From Luscinia megarhynchos (lineage: Eukaryota > Chordata > Aves > Passeriformes > Turdidae), in NCBI GenBank assembly GCA_034336665.1, contig JAPFBE010000074.1, positions 62,001 to 126,000 of the forward strand: a stretch of 64,000 nt of DNA. Direction: 5' to 3'. Positions 41,540 through 52,660 of the stretch are shown piece by piece. Under the pieces are notes generated by a model. That model made no database searches. It was not told where the DNA came from and worked only from the letters and a program-made list of their open reading frames with translations. How positions within the stretch are numbered: position 1 is the stretch's first letter; the number at the start of each line of letters is the position of its first letter. A program made the translations under genes and the position numbers.

Positions 41540-42206
41540 TTGATTTTAAAGAGCCCACTTTAGCTAAAGTTCCAGTTTTAGGACTTTATAAGGCTGGTTG
41601 AGCTGTTCAACTACCTCTATGCTTTGGAGCTGCTTTTAACAGCCCCAAGCACAGGAGGACAGAGCTGGATAGCTCCTCCTGGACTCGGAGGAGCCGTCTC
41701 GGAATAGGACTTCACACAGACACATCCTGACCGCAACTCGTCTAAGGAAGGTAACAAACCCCTCAGGGGAGGCGCGAACCCCAAATTAACCCCCAAGTTC
41801 AGGGGAGGGGGGTTTTTGGACGGGCTAGCCACGCGTGGGGGGAGGGTGTACCTTGCGGCATGGCAGCGGAGCGGCAGTTACGGTGCAGGGCAGCCCCACG
41901 TGGAGTGCGAGTATTATGCAATCCCGCTGAAACCCGGCTGGCTTCTGCGGCGCGGGGAGGCCCCACGTGGTACGGCTCGCTCGGCCTGGCGTGCGCTCTC
42001 GTTACCGGCAGAGGCACGGCTGCGGGGATTCCCTGAAAGGAGGATTTCCCCAGCAACGACTGTGCCGCCATAACGCTAGCCACGTGTGTTAACAAGGACC
42101 CAAAACCCCACACACACACACACCCTGGGTCGGCAAACTAACTGCTATTGTGTAACTTTTGTGTGAAAGCAAGAGATATTGTGCAAATTGCTTTTATAAC
42201 ATCAGA

Positions 42207-44048
42207 ATGGGGGGGCATTTGTTTGCACAACAAAAGAGTATTGTTTCTCAGCTTAAAGAAATCTTAAATGCAGAGGATGTGGAAATTTCTAAAAAACAGA
42301 TTGCAAAGTTTGTTAGCTGGCTGTCTCGAGAAGTTACAGATTTTGAAAAACAAAATATTAATTCGATTTTATTTTGGGACAGTGTTGGAGATTTATTAAT
42401 TTCTAAAATAGAGAAAGGTGATACCACTGCTGCCTTATTCTTACCTATATTTTTGAATATTCGCAAACAATTATCACAATTAGAAAACAAAGATCAGCCA
42501 CAAAAAAATTCTTTAAAACCCTCTTTACCTAATTCTGATCCCTCTGTCCCTGAATTAAAGGAAAAATTACAAATACCTCAAGAAACTACTAAATCCAAAG
42601 ATCCACCAATATATAAAGACTTAGAAACTTCTGAGCAGCCTGCTACAAATACTCTACTTTATCCCTCTCTCTCAACCTTACCTCCTGAGCATACTAATTT
42701 AGAAAATAACCTTTCTCTAGACCAGGGGAAAAAACATGTAGCACCTTCTTACAATATGCCTTTTTCTCCATATAATCCATTTTTGACTTCACCACCTTTT
42801 TCTGCCCAGTATTTCCCTGGCTCCTTTAACCCATTCTTTCCATCTTGTAACCTGACACCAACAAACCCTTTCAGCCACACCGGGAGAGAGAACAATGGAA
42901 GCCCCGGGGGAGGAGGAGGAGGGGGAGGGGAAGGATGCAGCTTGGGTACACAGGACAAGCCTGCAGAGACAGAGAACACATTAACCCCTAAGCTAATGAT
43001 TAACCCTGAACCTGACAGTATTATAGATGCAGCTCCAGTTGTTTATTTAGGTAGGAAAAATGGCAAGAGAAGCTACCAACCATTATCATACCAGGATAAG
43101 AAAGAAATTTGTAAGGTACAAAGGGAATTCGGAAGACAGAGTGAAATATTTAAGGGAATTATGAGAGCAACCTTTACATCAAATGAATTAGTCCCTCATG
43201 ATTTAAAGGACCTTTTCAGGTGTTTGCTAACTCCAGCTGAGTATGAATTATGGTTTAATTTTTGGAAACGCTCCTTAAGCACTCTTTTAACAGAACTTCA
43301 TCAAAATCCTGAACATTCCAAAGATTCAGATGATAATGAAATTACATTAGATCACTTATGTGGGGAAGGGGAAATACACTGCCCTGAAAAGTAAACTCGG
43401 TTATTGCCTACATTTATTTTAGACAAAGTTTGTGATATAGCTGAAAAAGCCTTTATCAAATTGCCAACAGTTGAAGTAACTGGTAGTTATGTTAATGTTA
43501 AACAGTATTCTTCTGAGAATTTTTTAAGCTTTGTAGATCGGTTAAAGTCATAGGTGGAGAAACAAGTGCACAATCCAGCCATGCAGGCAGAACTGATTAA
43601 GGAATTAGCACAGAAGAACGCCAATCAAGCCTGTCGGAGAGTTATCCTGAGTCTTCCACTGTATCCAGAACCAACCTTAGCACAAATGATAGAAGCCTGC
43701 ACCAGCAAAGCAGAGCTGTTCAGTGCACCAGAGAGGACCCCGAGCCCGGCACCACCTAAGCCTTCAGCACCTGAACCACCACAGATGAAGAAGCCGCAGA
43801 TGTCATCGGAGCAGCTGCACAGCATCACCTGTTTTCAGTGCAAGCAGCAAGGACATTTTGCTAGAGACTGTCCTCAGAACAGGAAACAGAAGAAATTCAA
43901 CAAACAAAAAACTAGAATTGAGGCGCGGGCCTGCCATAAACACCATAAAGCGCCAGGATATAAATTCTGCAGGCTATACTCTGGCAAAAGCCTCTCTCTT
44001 AAAAACAAAGGGGGAGGATGGGATGAACTGTGTGGGTATACCAGATAA
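42207..44048 (+). pseudogene. gag: E7 gag with two stops
   Basis: Starts at MGGHLFAQQKS (42207), chosen over 42159 because Gly2 follows Met and E5 starts the same way. Matrix, Pro-rich linker with a Gly run (about residues 232-240), capsid and one CCHC knuckle (CFQCKQQGHFARDC) are in order. TAA at 43392-43394 (CAA in E5) and TAG at 43551-43553 interrupt the capsid. Only 6 A remain in the A-run at 43906-43911, so the slip heptamer is out of phase and gag runs on to 44048. Confidence 0.92.
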
Positions 44049-44762
44049 TGCAAATGTCAAATGTTCTATTAACCAAGTCAGTCTTGTGGCCGTGTTAGGC
44101 TCGAGACTACCAAAGGTTTATATTTCAGATCTACTGAGTGGAACGTTATTACTGTGGACCTGGCCAGCCCTTTTATTGATATGACAGTTTGCCACATGGA
44201 GAGTGAGTATTTTGTTGTGGGACACACAGCACACACACCTTTAGAAATTGAAATAGCTCCTATGATCATAAAGGGAAAAATATCCTGTGTTATAATATTA
44301 GTACGTTGTTCTCAACCACCATTCTACTTATGTGCAGGGCAAGTCCTGGCCCAGACCTTTCCCATTCCAAGAGATGTCACAGCAAATGATAAGTCACAAG
44401 AGGTTTACTGGGTGGAGACGGTGGGTGAGAACAAACCCTCTCTAGCATGCAACCTGACAAATGGGTCAGACCATCTACATGTGCAGGGTGTTCTGGACAT
44501 GGGCGCAGATGTAACAATTATACCTGAAAGGATGTGGCCTTCACACTGGGAATTGCAACCTGTGGCTGGGAAAATTCAGGGTATAGGAGGCATTAAATTA
44601 GCTAAAATATCAAAGAGCATTGTACAAATTGAGGGGCCGGAAGGCAGATTGGCCAGTATTCGTCCATTTGTAATAGATTACAAGTGTCCCTTGTGGGGGC
44701 GAGACTCCATGTCCCAGTGGGGAATTAAAATTATTATTCCAAAAACTCCTCAGGATTTTTAA
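44049..44762 (+). pseudogene. pro: E7 dUTPase-like/protease
   Basis: Aligns with E5 pro. A 4-nt deletion near 44085 splits it into two frames; the second (44154-44762) is open. The protease active site reads VLDMGADVTII, Met in place of the Thr of DTG, so activity is doubtful. The end PLWGRDSMSQW is intact and stops as GAT TTT TAA. Confidence 0.88.
44753..44759 (+). promoter_or_regulatory. E7 pro-pol -1 frameshift site
   Basis: G GAT TTT before TAA, in phase with protease and leading into the pol frame by -1. Confidence 0.7.
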
Positions 44763-44764
44763 AA

Positions 44765-45840
44765 GTGGGTACTGTCGAATGCCTGGTCCAGAAGCTAATA
44801 TGGCTAAGTGACACACCTATCTGGTCAGCACAGTGGCCATTAAAAAAGGAAAAGTTAAAGGTACTTGAAGAACTTGTAGAGGAACAATTGGCAAAAAATC
44901 ACATAGAAGAAACAAGCCCCTGGAATTCTCCAATTTTTGTAATAAAAAAACCAGGGAAAGACAAGTGGAGATTATTACATGACCTTAGGGGAATAAATAA
45001 AGTAATTCAAGACATGGGGTCTCCTCAACCTGGGATGCCTTCTCCAACTATGTTACCTAGAGATTGGCAATTGGCAGTATTAGACATCAAAGATTGTTTT
45101 TTCCAAATACCATTACACCCTGAAGACGCTCCCAGGTTAACATTCTCTATACCCTCAATAAACAGAGAAGCTCCAATGAAGAGGTACCACTGGAAGGTGC
45201 TTCCACAGGGCATGAAGTGCAGTCCTACTATCTGCCAGTGGTATGTAGCTTCACTGTTGTCTCCTGCGCGTGCTCAGAAAAAGAAAGCCATAATATTACA
45301 TTATATGGATGATGTGCTTGTATGTGCTCCTGATAACTTAATACTCCAACACACGCTTGACCTAGTAGATAAAGTTTTAACCTCTGCTGGATTTCAATTG
45401 CAGGAAGACAAAGTTCAAAGGATGCCACCTTGGAAGTATCTTGTCACTGCACGGACCATTGTCCCACAAAAACTAGAGATTAATTGTAATCCTAAAACCC
45501 TTGCAGATCTCCACTCCCTGTGTGGGTCTTTGAATTAGGTAAGACCTTGGTTAGGCCTCACTAATGAGGACCTACAACCCATTTTTAATTTATTCAAAGG
45601 GGAGACAGAGTTGGTTTCTCCCAGGAAACTGACTCAAGAGGCAAAAGCTGCAATTGGAAAGGTACAGAAAACTCTGTCTGAGAGGCAGGCTCACCGCTAT
45701 CACCCTGAACTGCCTTTCAAATAAATTGTTTTGGGAAAGCTGACACACTTACACGGTTTAATATTTCAGTGAATTCAGGGGAAGAGAGACTCAAACTTAA
45801 TCATAGAATGGGTTTTCCTCTCCCATCAAAGATCCAAGAC
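44765..45840 (+). pseudogene. pol: E7 pol: reverse transcriptase
   Basis: Motifs WPLKKEKLKVLEELVEEQLA, LHDLRGIN, AVLDIKDCFF, LPQGMKCSPTICQWY and HYMDDVLV are all present, including both catalytic Asp. A 9-nt in-frame deletion removes part of the KYLGLEI stretch seen in E5. Stops: TAG 45536-45538 (TGG in E5), TAA 45722-45724 and TGA 45770-45772. Apart from these the frame runs straight into RNase H. Confidence 0.92.
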
Positions 45841-45862
45841 TATTACTCAACCACAACAGCTG

Positions 45863-47494
45863 ATGGCTCAGCTGATTCAAAAAGCAAGGATGAGGCTGCG
45901 TAAGCTGGCTGGGTCTGATTTCACATGCATACACCTGCCAGTTAAACTTTCTGGGGAGAGAAAGAATTCTCCTGAAAGGTTAACAAAGGAGATGATTGAG
46001 CATTTGCTGCAGAGCAATGCCAGCCTCCAGATATCTCTGGACAGCTACAGTGGACAGATATCTGTCCACAGCCCAGCTCATAAGTTGTTCAATAAGGAAT
46101 TCCACCTCATTCCTCGTGAGAAGAGGAGCAGGAGACCATTCGAGGCACTCACAGTGTTCACAGATGCATCGGGGGCCTCTCATAAGTCGGTGGTGACTTG
46201 GAGAAATCCCCAGACTCAGCATTGGGAAGCTGATGTTGAGTTTGTGGAGGGGTCACCCCAGATAGCAGAACTGGCTGCAGTTGTGAGAGCCTTTGAGAAG
46301 TTCTCAGAGCCTTTTAACTTGGTAACAGATTCATCTTATGTTGCTGGGGTGGTATCCAGAGCGGAGCAGGCAGTGCTCAAAGACATTGATAATGAGCATC
46401 TCTTTAGGCTGCTGTCAAAACTAATCTATCTGGTTTCACAAAGAGAGCATCCTTTCTATGTAATGCATGTGAGCTCACACACCGAATTGCCAGGTGAGAT
46501 CACAGAAGGGAATCGTATAGCAGACACTCTTGCAGCTCCAGCTAAAAAAGCACGCCTCCCTGATATCTTCCAACAGGCAAAGTTGAGCCACCAGCAATAC
46601 CACCAAAATGCACCAGGTCTGGCCTGTCAGTTCCAGCTCACACGGAGTCAGGCTCGGGCTATTGTGGCCACCTGTCCCAGCTGCCTGCTCCAGGCCATGC
46701 CATCGCTAGGTATGGGGGTTAATCCCTGGGGCCTAGGCAGCTTTGAAGTGTGGCAGACAGACATCACACACATTCTTAGTTTTGGATGCCTAAAATATGC
46801 TCATGTGAGTATTGACACATATTCAGGTGCAGTTTATGCCTCCGCTCACGCAGGGGAAAAGGCTGTACATGCAAAACAACACCTAGTACAAGCCTTTTCA
46901 GTGTTGGGGATCCCTAGGGAAATAAAAACAGATAATGGCCCAGCATACACATCCAAGGAGTTCCTGGAATTTACTCAGCAGTGGGGAGTTGAACATAAGA
47001 CAGGCATCCCACACTCCCCTACAGGCCAAGCTGTGATTGAGCATACACACCAGACTCTCAAACAGGTTCTCGCTAGGCAGAACAGTTCAACTGTGTGGAT
47101 GTCTCCAAAACAAAAGCTCTGTAAAGCTCTGTTTACAATCAATTTTTTGAATTGTTCATTTAAAAATATGACTCCTCCTGTGGTCCGTCATTTTAAAAAC
47201 AGTAAACAGTTTAAATTGTCTCAGCATCCACCAGTTTTGATTAGGGATCCAGAAACATGGGAAACCAAAGATCCCTATGAGCTGGTAACCTTGGGAAGGG
47301 GTTATGCGTGCGTATCCACTCCCTCAGCCCCTCGATGGATTCCCCAGAAATGGGTTAAACCTTTTGTTCCCAGAACTCCAGCTCCAGCAGAAGATGAGAA
47401 GCAAGTAAGCATTGGTTCGAAAAGAAGACGCCACAGAAAAAGAGAAAAAAAAAACTTCATAAAGGGATTCCCTCCAGCAAACAGAGACTCATAA
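45863..47494 (+). pseudogene. pol: E7 pol: RNase H and integrase, open
   Basis: 543 open codons in the RT frame. RNase H acids: FTDASGASHK, IAELAAVV, LVTDSSYVAG, GNRIADTLAA. Integrase: LSHQQYH and ATCPSC for zinc, then WQTDITH, KTDNGPAYTS and GQAVIEHTHQ for the D,D,E core. The C-terminal tail is basic. The three RT stops upstream prevent normal synthesis, so this is the intact half of a broken pol. Confidence 0.92.
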
Positions 47495-47505
47495 CATGTT
47501 TTAAA

Positions 47506-48081
47506 ATGTTTGTTTTTCCTTTTAGAAAAAAGCTATCCTCCACTCAACCCTGTGAAGAACCCCATCCAAGTTGTCTTCTTGTTAACAATGAACAGTTTGG
47601 CAGCTGCATGGATCGTCCCACAGCCACGTCAAAACATCTGGGTAACCCTGGCACAGACGCTACATCTGCCTGTCCACTGCAGCAGCAACAGATAGATTTC
47701 CTCCTGCTACTGCATGGACATGAATGCCAGGAATTTGAAGGACTTTGCTGTATGAACCTGACTTCTAAAGCTCCCAATGTCCAGGCTGCTCTTCGAAATA
47801 TGAACCACCTGATTGGACAAGTGCAACAAGAATCAGAAGATTGGTTTAATGAACTGTTCAAGGGCTGGGGGTTTTCTGGGTGGTGGACTTCTATGGTTAA
47901 AACACTTCTGTAGTTCATTGTTATTCTTTTCCTTGTAGTAATGGCATTTGGGATCCTACGTCATTTAATTTTTAAGGCCGTTAATGGTATCATTCCTTCT
48001 ACCTCCGTAGACAATCATATAAAGATGACAAATATAAAACAATCTAACTCTCCCACTTATTACAAATGGTGGACAAAATAA
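47506..48081 (+). pseudogene. env: E7 env: deleted surface subunit, TM with C-X6-CC
   Basis: The first 135 codons hold a short leader-like stretch, then LQQQQIDFLLLLHGHE and the loop CQEFEGLCC (C-X6-CC). TAG at 47911-47913 ends it. The anchor FIVILFLVVMAF and a tail to TAA continue in frame to 48081. Almost the whole surface subunit is missing, with only 12 bp between the pol stop and the env start. No receptor binding is possible. Confidence 0.82.
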
Positions 48082-48143
48082 TAATTCGGATTAGAATTAG
48101 TTTAATATCATCCCCCTACTTAAAAAAACAAAAAATGAGGAGA

Positions 48144-48516
48144 TGTTGTAATTTGATAAGATGAGATAAAAGGAATGAATGAACTTACCCCCGGTCCCCT
48201 GTCTTCCTGCCTGTCCTCCTTCCTGTCCCGTGACCTGTCCCTGTGACCTCCCTGTACCCTTCACCTTCATGTCCACCTGAAGTTCCGGTGTTCGAACCCT
48301 AAGCCAAATATCCTCATCTCATTGGCTGCCAGCCAAATCCCCTCCCACTCCCTTCTCCTGAATACCTGAGCCCCGGGAGAGGGGCTTCCTCTTTCGCCAC
48401 AACACCGCCATGGAATAAACTGGGACCTGAAAGAGCGTCTTTTGTTTCTCTTCCTATTCTTGCAAATACCGTGTCTAATCTTAAGTAATTAGGAAAGGGA
48501 CACAGTGTATTTAGCA
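48144..48516 (+). repeat. E7 3' LTR
   Basis: Partner of 41147-41519. The purine-rich ATGAGGAGA just upstream (48135-48143) with the A-run before it is the polypurine region. Confidence 0.95.
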
Positions 48517-48522
48517 CAAGGG

Positions 48523-49455
48523 TGGGTCAGGTCTATGGTTCTGCCCTTTAATCCAGGTATTACTGGATCATCCAAGTTTGACCAGATCAAAAGTGGCCAT
48601 ATAATTGCATTTCTGACAAATTACTTCCAGCTCTCTGGGTTTATGTGAGCTGCAGAGGGACTCACATAGGGTGAGAATGGTACAAGACCAAGTCTCCAGC
48701 CGGACACCACAATGCCAGCAGGACCACATCAGACCAGATTTATACCAGGTCTGCACTTTGCTTTATGTGGCTGCAGCTTTTCTGAGCCCTAAAGATGGAT
48801 TTACAACATCAGCAAACCCTAGCCAAGAGGAAATTCTACATTGCTTAACCCCCAATTTCTGTTTTTACTTTCTGACTGCTTCCCACCCTGTATCTACCAG
48901 TCCTAGAGCTGAACAAGCTCTGGGTGGATGGAGCCACATATGAGCTGGTGCTCAGCATCCTTCTGTCACATTCTTTTTTTTTCTTTCAATTTTTTTTTTT
49001 TTTTATTGAATGAGGGCTAAAATTAGTTCAGCAGGAGGTGAAGGTTGGAACATTTTAGCTAAAGCTGATGTAGTATTGGAAAGCCATAGTTTTGCTGACT
49101 ATTTTTCAGCTTTCTTACTGCAAAGAGCATTGCATGATCTTTTATTTTGACAAATGAATGCAAGCAAAGATCCCATAAAATAAAGTGTTTCAGCTCATCC
49201 TCCAGACTGTCACTTTAACATTTCACCTGGAAAGCCATGTCCAGATGAAGGTCCAGCGAGATCAGTGTGTCTCCAGCCATGACCACAGATAGTCATGTGG
49301 GACAAAGTGTAAAATGGTGTGTGGGGAGGATATCCCAGACCCTCACTACACCCTGCAAGGGATACAACAGACCACTAGCACTCTGCCCATCATGGGGACA
49401 CTTCAACAGCCAGCCTCTTGGTTTTCTTGGATCATTTTTCCTCTTTGCATTATCA
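48523..49455. other. Unassigned intergenic DNA
   Basis: No supported gene. A T-rich run at 48970-49005 is low complexity. Confidence 0.4.
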
Positions 49456-49980
49456 TATAACCATAGAATGGTTTGGGTTGGAAAGGACTTTTAAAGGCCA
49501 TCTAGTCCGACTCCCCTGCCATGGGCAGGGACATCTTCAACTAGATCAGGTTGCTCAGAGCACTGTCCAACCTGAACTCGAATATTTACAGGGATGGGGC
49601 ATCTACCACCTCTCTAGGCAACCTGTGCCAGTGCTTCACTACTCTCGTAAAAAAAAATCATTTCCTTATATCTAGTCTGAATCTCCCCTCTCTCAGTTTA
49701 AAATCATTACCCCTTGTCCTGTCACTACAGGCCCTGCTAAAAACTCTGTCCCCATCTTTCTCCTAAGCTCCATTTAAGTATTGAAAGGTGTAATGGTTTT
49801 AAGACCAGATGGAGATGAAATGCCATGCAACCACTTGCTCAAAACCACCCCTCCATCCCCCCCACCCCACAATGAAGTCTCCCTGGAATCTCCTCCAGGC
49901 TGAACAAACCCAACTCTTTCAGCCTGTCTTCATAGGACAGATGCTCCAGCCCTCTGACCATTTTTTGTGGTCCTATGTAT
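49456..49980 (-). repeat. CR1 3' end fragment with small insertion
   Basis: The plus strand begins TATAACCATAGAATGGTTTG (complement of the CR1 tail) and runs through TTGGAAAGGACTTTTAAAGG, CACCTCTCTAGGCAACCTGT and TCCAGGCTGAACAAACCCAA. About 75 bp (49788-49862, starting TGTAATGGTTTTAAGACC) do not belong to CR1 and look like a short inserted LTR scrap. The rest is an ordinary truncated CR1. Confidence 0.88.
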
Positions 49981-50414
49981 ATTGAAAAGCTGCTGTGAAA
50001 AGGGTTCATTCCGGGTACAGTATTCCCATCTTCTGCTTTCAGCGTTCATGAAGAGCAACAATTTGTAGCCTCTCTATCTCACAAGTGGAAATCCTGTGAA
50101 ACAGCAAGATTAAATTATTTGGTCACATCTCATGGAACAATAAGCAGGGACAAGAACCCAGATCTCAATTTGAAGAACAGTCGTCTATGCTACAAATTGG
50201 TTTCAGGGCTTTAACCACCAGGATATGGTACATACCTCATGGAACAAGGTGAAAACATCTGCAAAACATCTCTGAAACAGTCCTGAGGTGTGTCCACATG
50301 GCTTGTTACTACTTTGGTGTCATACATCAGGGACAAAATTTTAATCTCATCTCTTTGGGGTTAAGACCCATTGTTGTAATCCATTATCCTAGATGTATTA
50401 GGAATGGCTTATCC
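49981..50414. other. Unassigned intergenic DNA
   Basis: Nothing recognised. Confidence 0.35.
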
Positions 50415-51404
50415 TAAGACCCCTGTTATGAATAAATCCTTCTGAGAAGTTTTGCTCTACTCCTGGCTTGCGCGGGGCGGCAGCCGTTCCCCCCACTCCT
50501 GTTTGCGCAGGACGGCTGCCACGCCCCCACTCCCGTTTGCGCGGGACGGCTGCCCCGCCCCCGCTCCTGTTTGCGCGGGACAGCTGCCCCACCCCCGCTC
50601 CTGTTTGCGCTGGGCAGCTGCCCCCAATCCTGATCCCGCTTCCCTTCCTGTCCCTGGTGCCGATTCGGTTCCCGTTCCCCTTCCTGTCCCTGGTCCCGGT
50701 CCCGACCCCATTCCCGTTCCCACGGGAAGTGGGGGGGTGCTGCCCGTGGCTCTGGCCCCGGGAAGGGGTCCCGGGCAGGCCAAGTGGTATCACGGGGACA
50801 TTCCCCAGAGAAAGTTCTACAGCGTTAAAGTTGTGTGTTTTTATAAATGTTTCCAGTTGTCTGTAATGTTAATTGTTAAAGTTAAGTTCTTGGCCTCACC
50901 CTGTTTTCGGCCCCAATTGTCCCTTTCCCTCCCGTCGGGTTAATGCCCTCGCTGCCTCCCCAAAATGGCGCCTGTGACAGAGGAGGAGGAGTGACATGCA
51001 AATGAAAGACGTAGAGAATGCAGGGACACCATTCAGAGCTGAAACCCCTAAAACAACGAACCCAAATAATAGCTAAGACTGAGAAGAGTGTTCCAGAGCT
51101 GGGAGAAAAAATAACGGAGAAGGCAAAGTCACCATCCGAAGCTGCACCGTGACCTGAATAGCATCCTACCATCAGGACCTCCCCTTGCAATAATGAGCCA
51201 CAGCAGTCTTTCTAGGGACCCATGAGGACGAAAGACCCAGCTCTGCCTGTGAAGACAGAACTGAACAACTTCTCCTCTTCGGTGTCACCTTTTGGGAGCA
51301 GCAGCGGTGTGAACAGCCGTTCGGGTCCCCCACCCAGAGCTGATCTGTAATAAAGGCCTTATAAAGGAGCTGGACTCCTGGCCCATTTATTTCACCCCTG
51401 TAAA
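50415..51404 (+). repeat. Possible long solo LTR containing the minisatellite
   Basis: A GC-rich 5' half is followed by AATAAAGG (about 51350) and a pyrimidine-rich end at TTTCACCCCTG, an LTR-like layout. Termini and duplication were not identified, so this is a weak call. Confidence 0.3.
50464..50634. repeat. GC-rich 34-bp minisatellite
   Basis: Five head-to-tail units of about 34 bp, each with TTTGCGCGGGACGGCTGCC or a close variant followed by a C-rich half. A shorter tandem pair built on CTTCCTGTCCCTGGT follows at 50643-50720. The open frames over this block on both strands result from the repeat and are not proposed as genes. Confidence 0.85.
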
Positions 51405-51690
51405 TGTCCCATGGTTTAACCCTTTCCCTGTTTTTTTATCCTATTGGCAGAATGCCAATCCTCTCCCCCGCCCCTCTCCTACAAAAGACCCCTATCTGAT
51501 AACCTCGCTCTCTTTGCTCCAGGATCCATCATGAAATAAATGTCGAATCCCCAGAAAGGGCAAAGGGCCTCATTTGTAATCTTTTGTTCTGTCCTTGCAG
51601 AGCCCAGGCTGCTTCTTAGAAACTGATAATAGTCTGTAGCCAGGAAGTAGCTTTAGCAACCCTGCAGTCTCTCGCTCTCGATCTGGGACA
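51405..51690 (+). repeat. Possible short LTR
   Basis: TGTCCCATGG...ATCTGGGACA, imperfect inverted ends, with AATAAA (about 51535) in GAAATAAATGTCG. No clear target duplication. It could be the 5' LTR region of E9. Confidence 0.4.
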
Positions 51691-51970
51691 CTTTCAGAAT
51701 CTCACACATAACTTAGAATCCAATTAGCATGGATCCTAGAAAGCACTGAGGTCTGTTCGACTACCCTGTAAAATAAAGCTACTTTGAGCTGTTTTAGGTA
51801 CAGGGAATGACCAGTAGCCTGTCTCTAGCCCATAGCACAGGTCGGTTGAGGACAGAAACTTATTCCACAGCAAAAACCCAGCTGCCTGTGATCGTTGAAG
51901 AAGGGTGAGTGGAAAATGGGAACCCCGGGGGGCCTTTATTTAAGGCGGGCAGAGCTCCTGGAGCCCATGC

Positions 51971-52578
51971 TGTCCTGGGTTAGTGTTATGACTACTCCTC
52001 TCCCTGTCCCCCCACCCCTGTCTGCACAGAGCTGTTGCCGCCCTGGCCGTTCCTCCCCCGCCCCGGCGGGCCACCGGCTGCTGGGCTGCTGCTGCCTGCT
52101 GCTTTGGCTGCTGCTGCTGGCCTGCTGCTGCTGCTTTTGCTGCTGCTTTTGCCGCCTTGGCTGCAGCTTCTACCCCTAGCTTTTGCCCCAGCTTCTCCTG
52201 CCCCCAGCTGCTCTCTCTTTCTCTCTCCCTTCTTCCCCTCATCCCGAAGATCTGCACCGGCTCCGGACGGAGGGATCTGAACATCAGAGACTGCCTCTGG
52301 AAGCCTGCCAAAGAAGCTTTGCACCCTTCCCAGCAGGGACTGACCGAGCTCGTCCATCCTCACTCACCTTGGTGAAAACGTTTTGTGTCATCTGGGGATT
52401 GTTCTATCCTGGTGCTGGGAAGTGTTTGTTAAAATAAACAAGTTTTTTCCACTTTTTTCCCTCGGAGGAAGTTCTTCCCGAATCCGGTAGTGGGAGGGGG
52501 AAGGAGTTCTGGGGGTTTATTTTCCTAGGGGGACTCCTTTGCGAGATATCTCCCGTACATTTGTCCTAAACCAGGACA
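51971..52578 (+). repeat. E8 5' LTR
   Basis: 608 bp, TGTCCTGGG...CCAGGACA. Same family as E4. AATAAA about 52433. CTG-repeat region 52078-52160. PBS TGGCGCCCAACATTAGGG at 52584-52601. Confidence 0.93.
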
Positions 52579-52660
52579 AATCTTGGCGCCCAACATTAGG
52601 GGCACGAGGAAGTTGAAAAAACTTTATTACCTTGTAACTGTGTATTGGTATAGATCTATA

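Larger units (their letters stand above)
41147..48516 (+). mobile_element. E7: young class II provirus, env reduced
   Basis: LTRs of 373 bp each that differ at only two positions by my reading, with CAAGGG at 41141-41146 and 48517-48522. Order: LTR, PBS, leader, gag, dUTPase-like/protease, pol, short env, polypurine tract, LTR. It is damaged by two gag stops, a shortened gag-pro slip site, a small deletion in protease, a DTG-to-DMG change and three stops in pol. Same family as E5, opposite orientation. Confidence 0.96.

Noticed and set aside
50398..50943. Three long frames over the minisatellite
   Set aside because: The 34-bp repeat keeps frames open on both strands. Translations are periodic low-complexity Pro/Arg/Gly sequence.
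51940..52437. Overlapping Leu-, Ala- and Gln-rich frames in the ERVL LTRs (also 20074-20430 and 54517-55066)
   Set aside because: All fall on the CTG-repeat part of the LTR and recur identically in each LTR copy on several frames.
52583..52660. Start of the E8 frame at 52583
   Set aside because: There is no ATG there (TTG within the PBS). The first ATG is at 52661.
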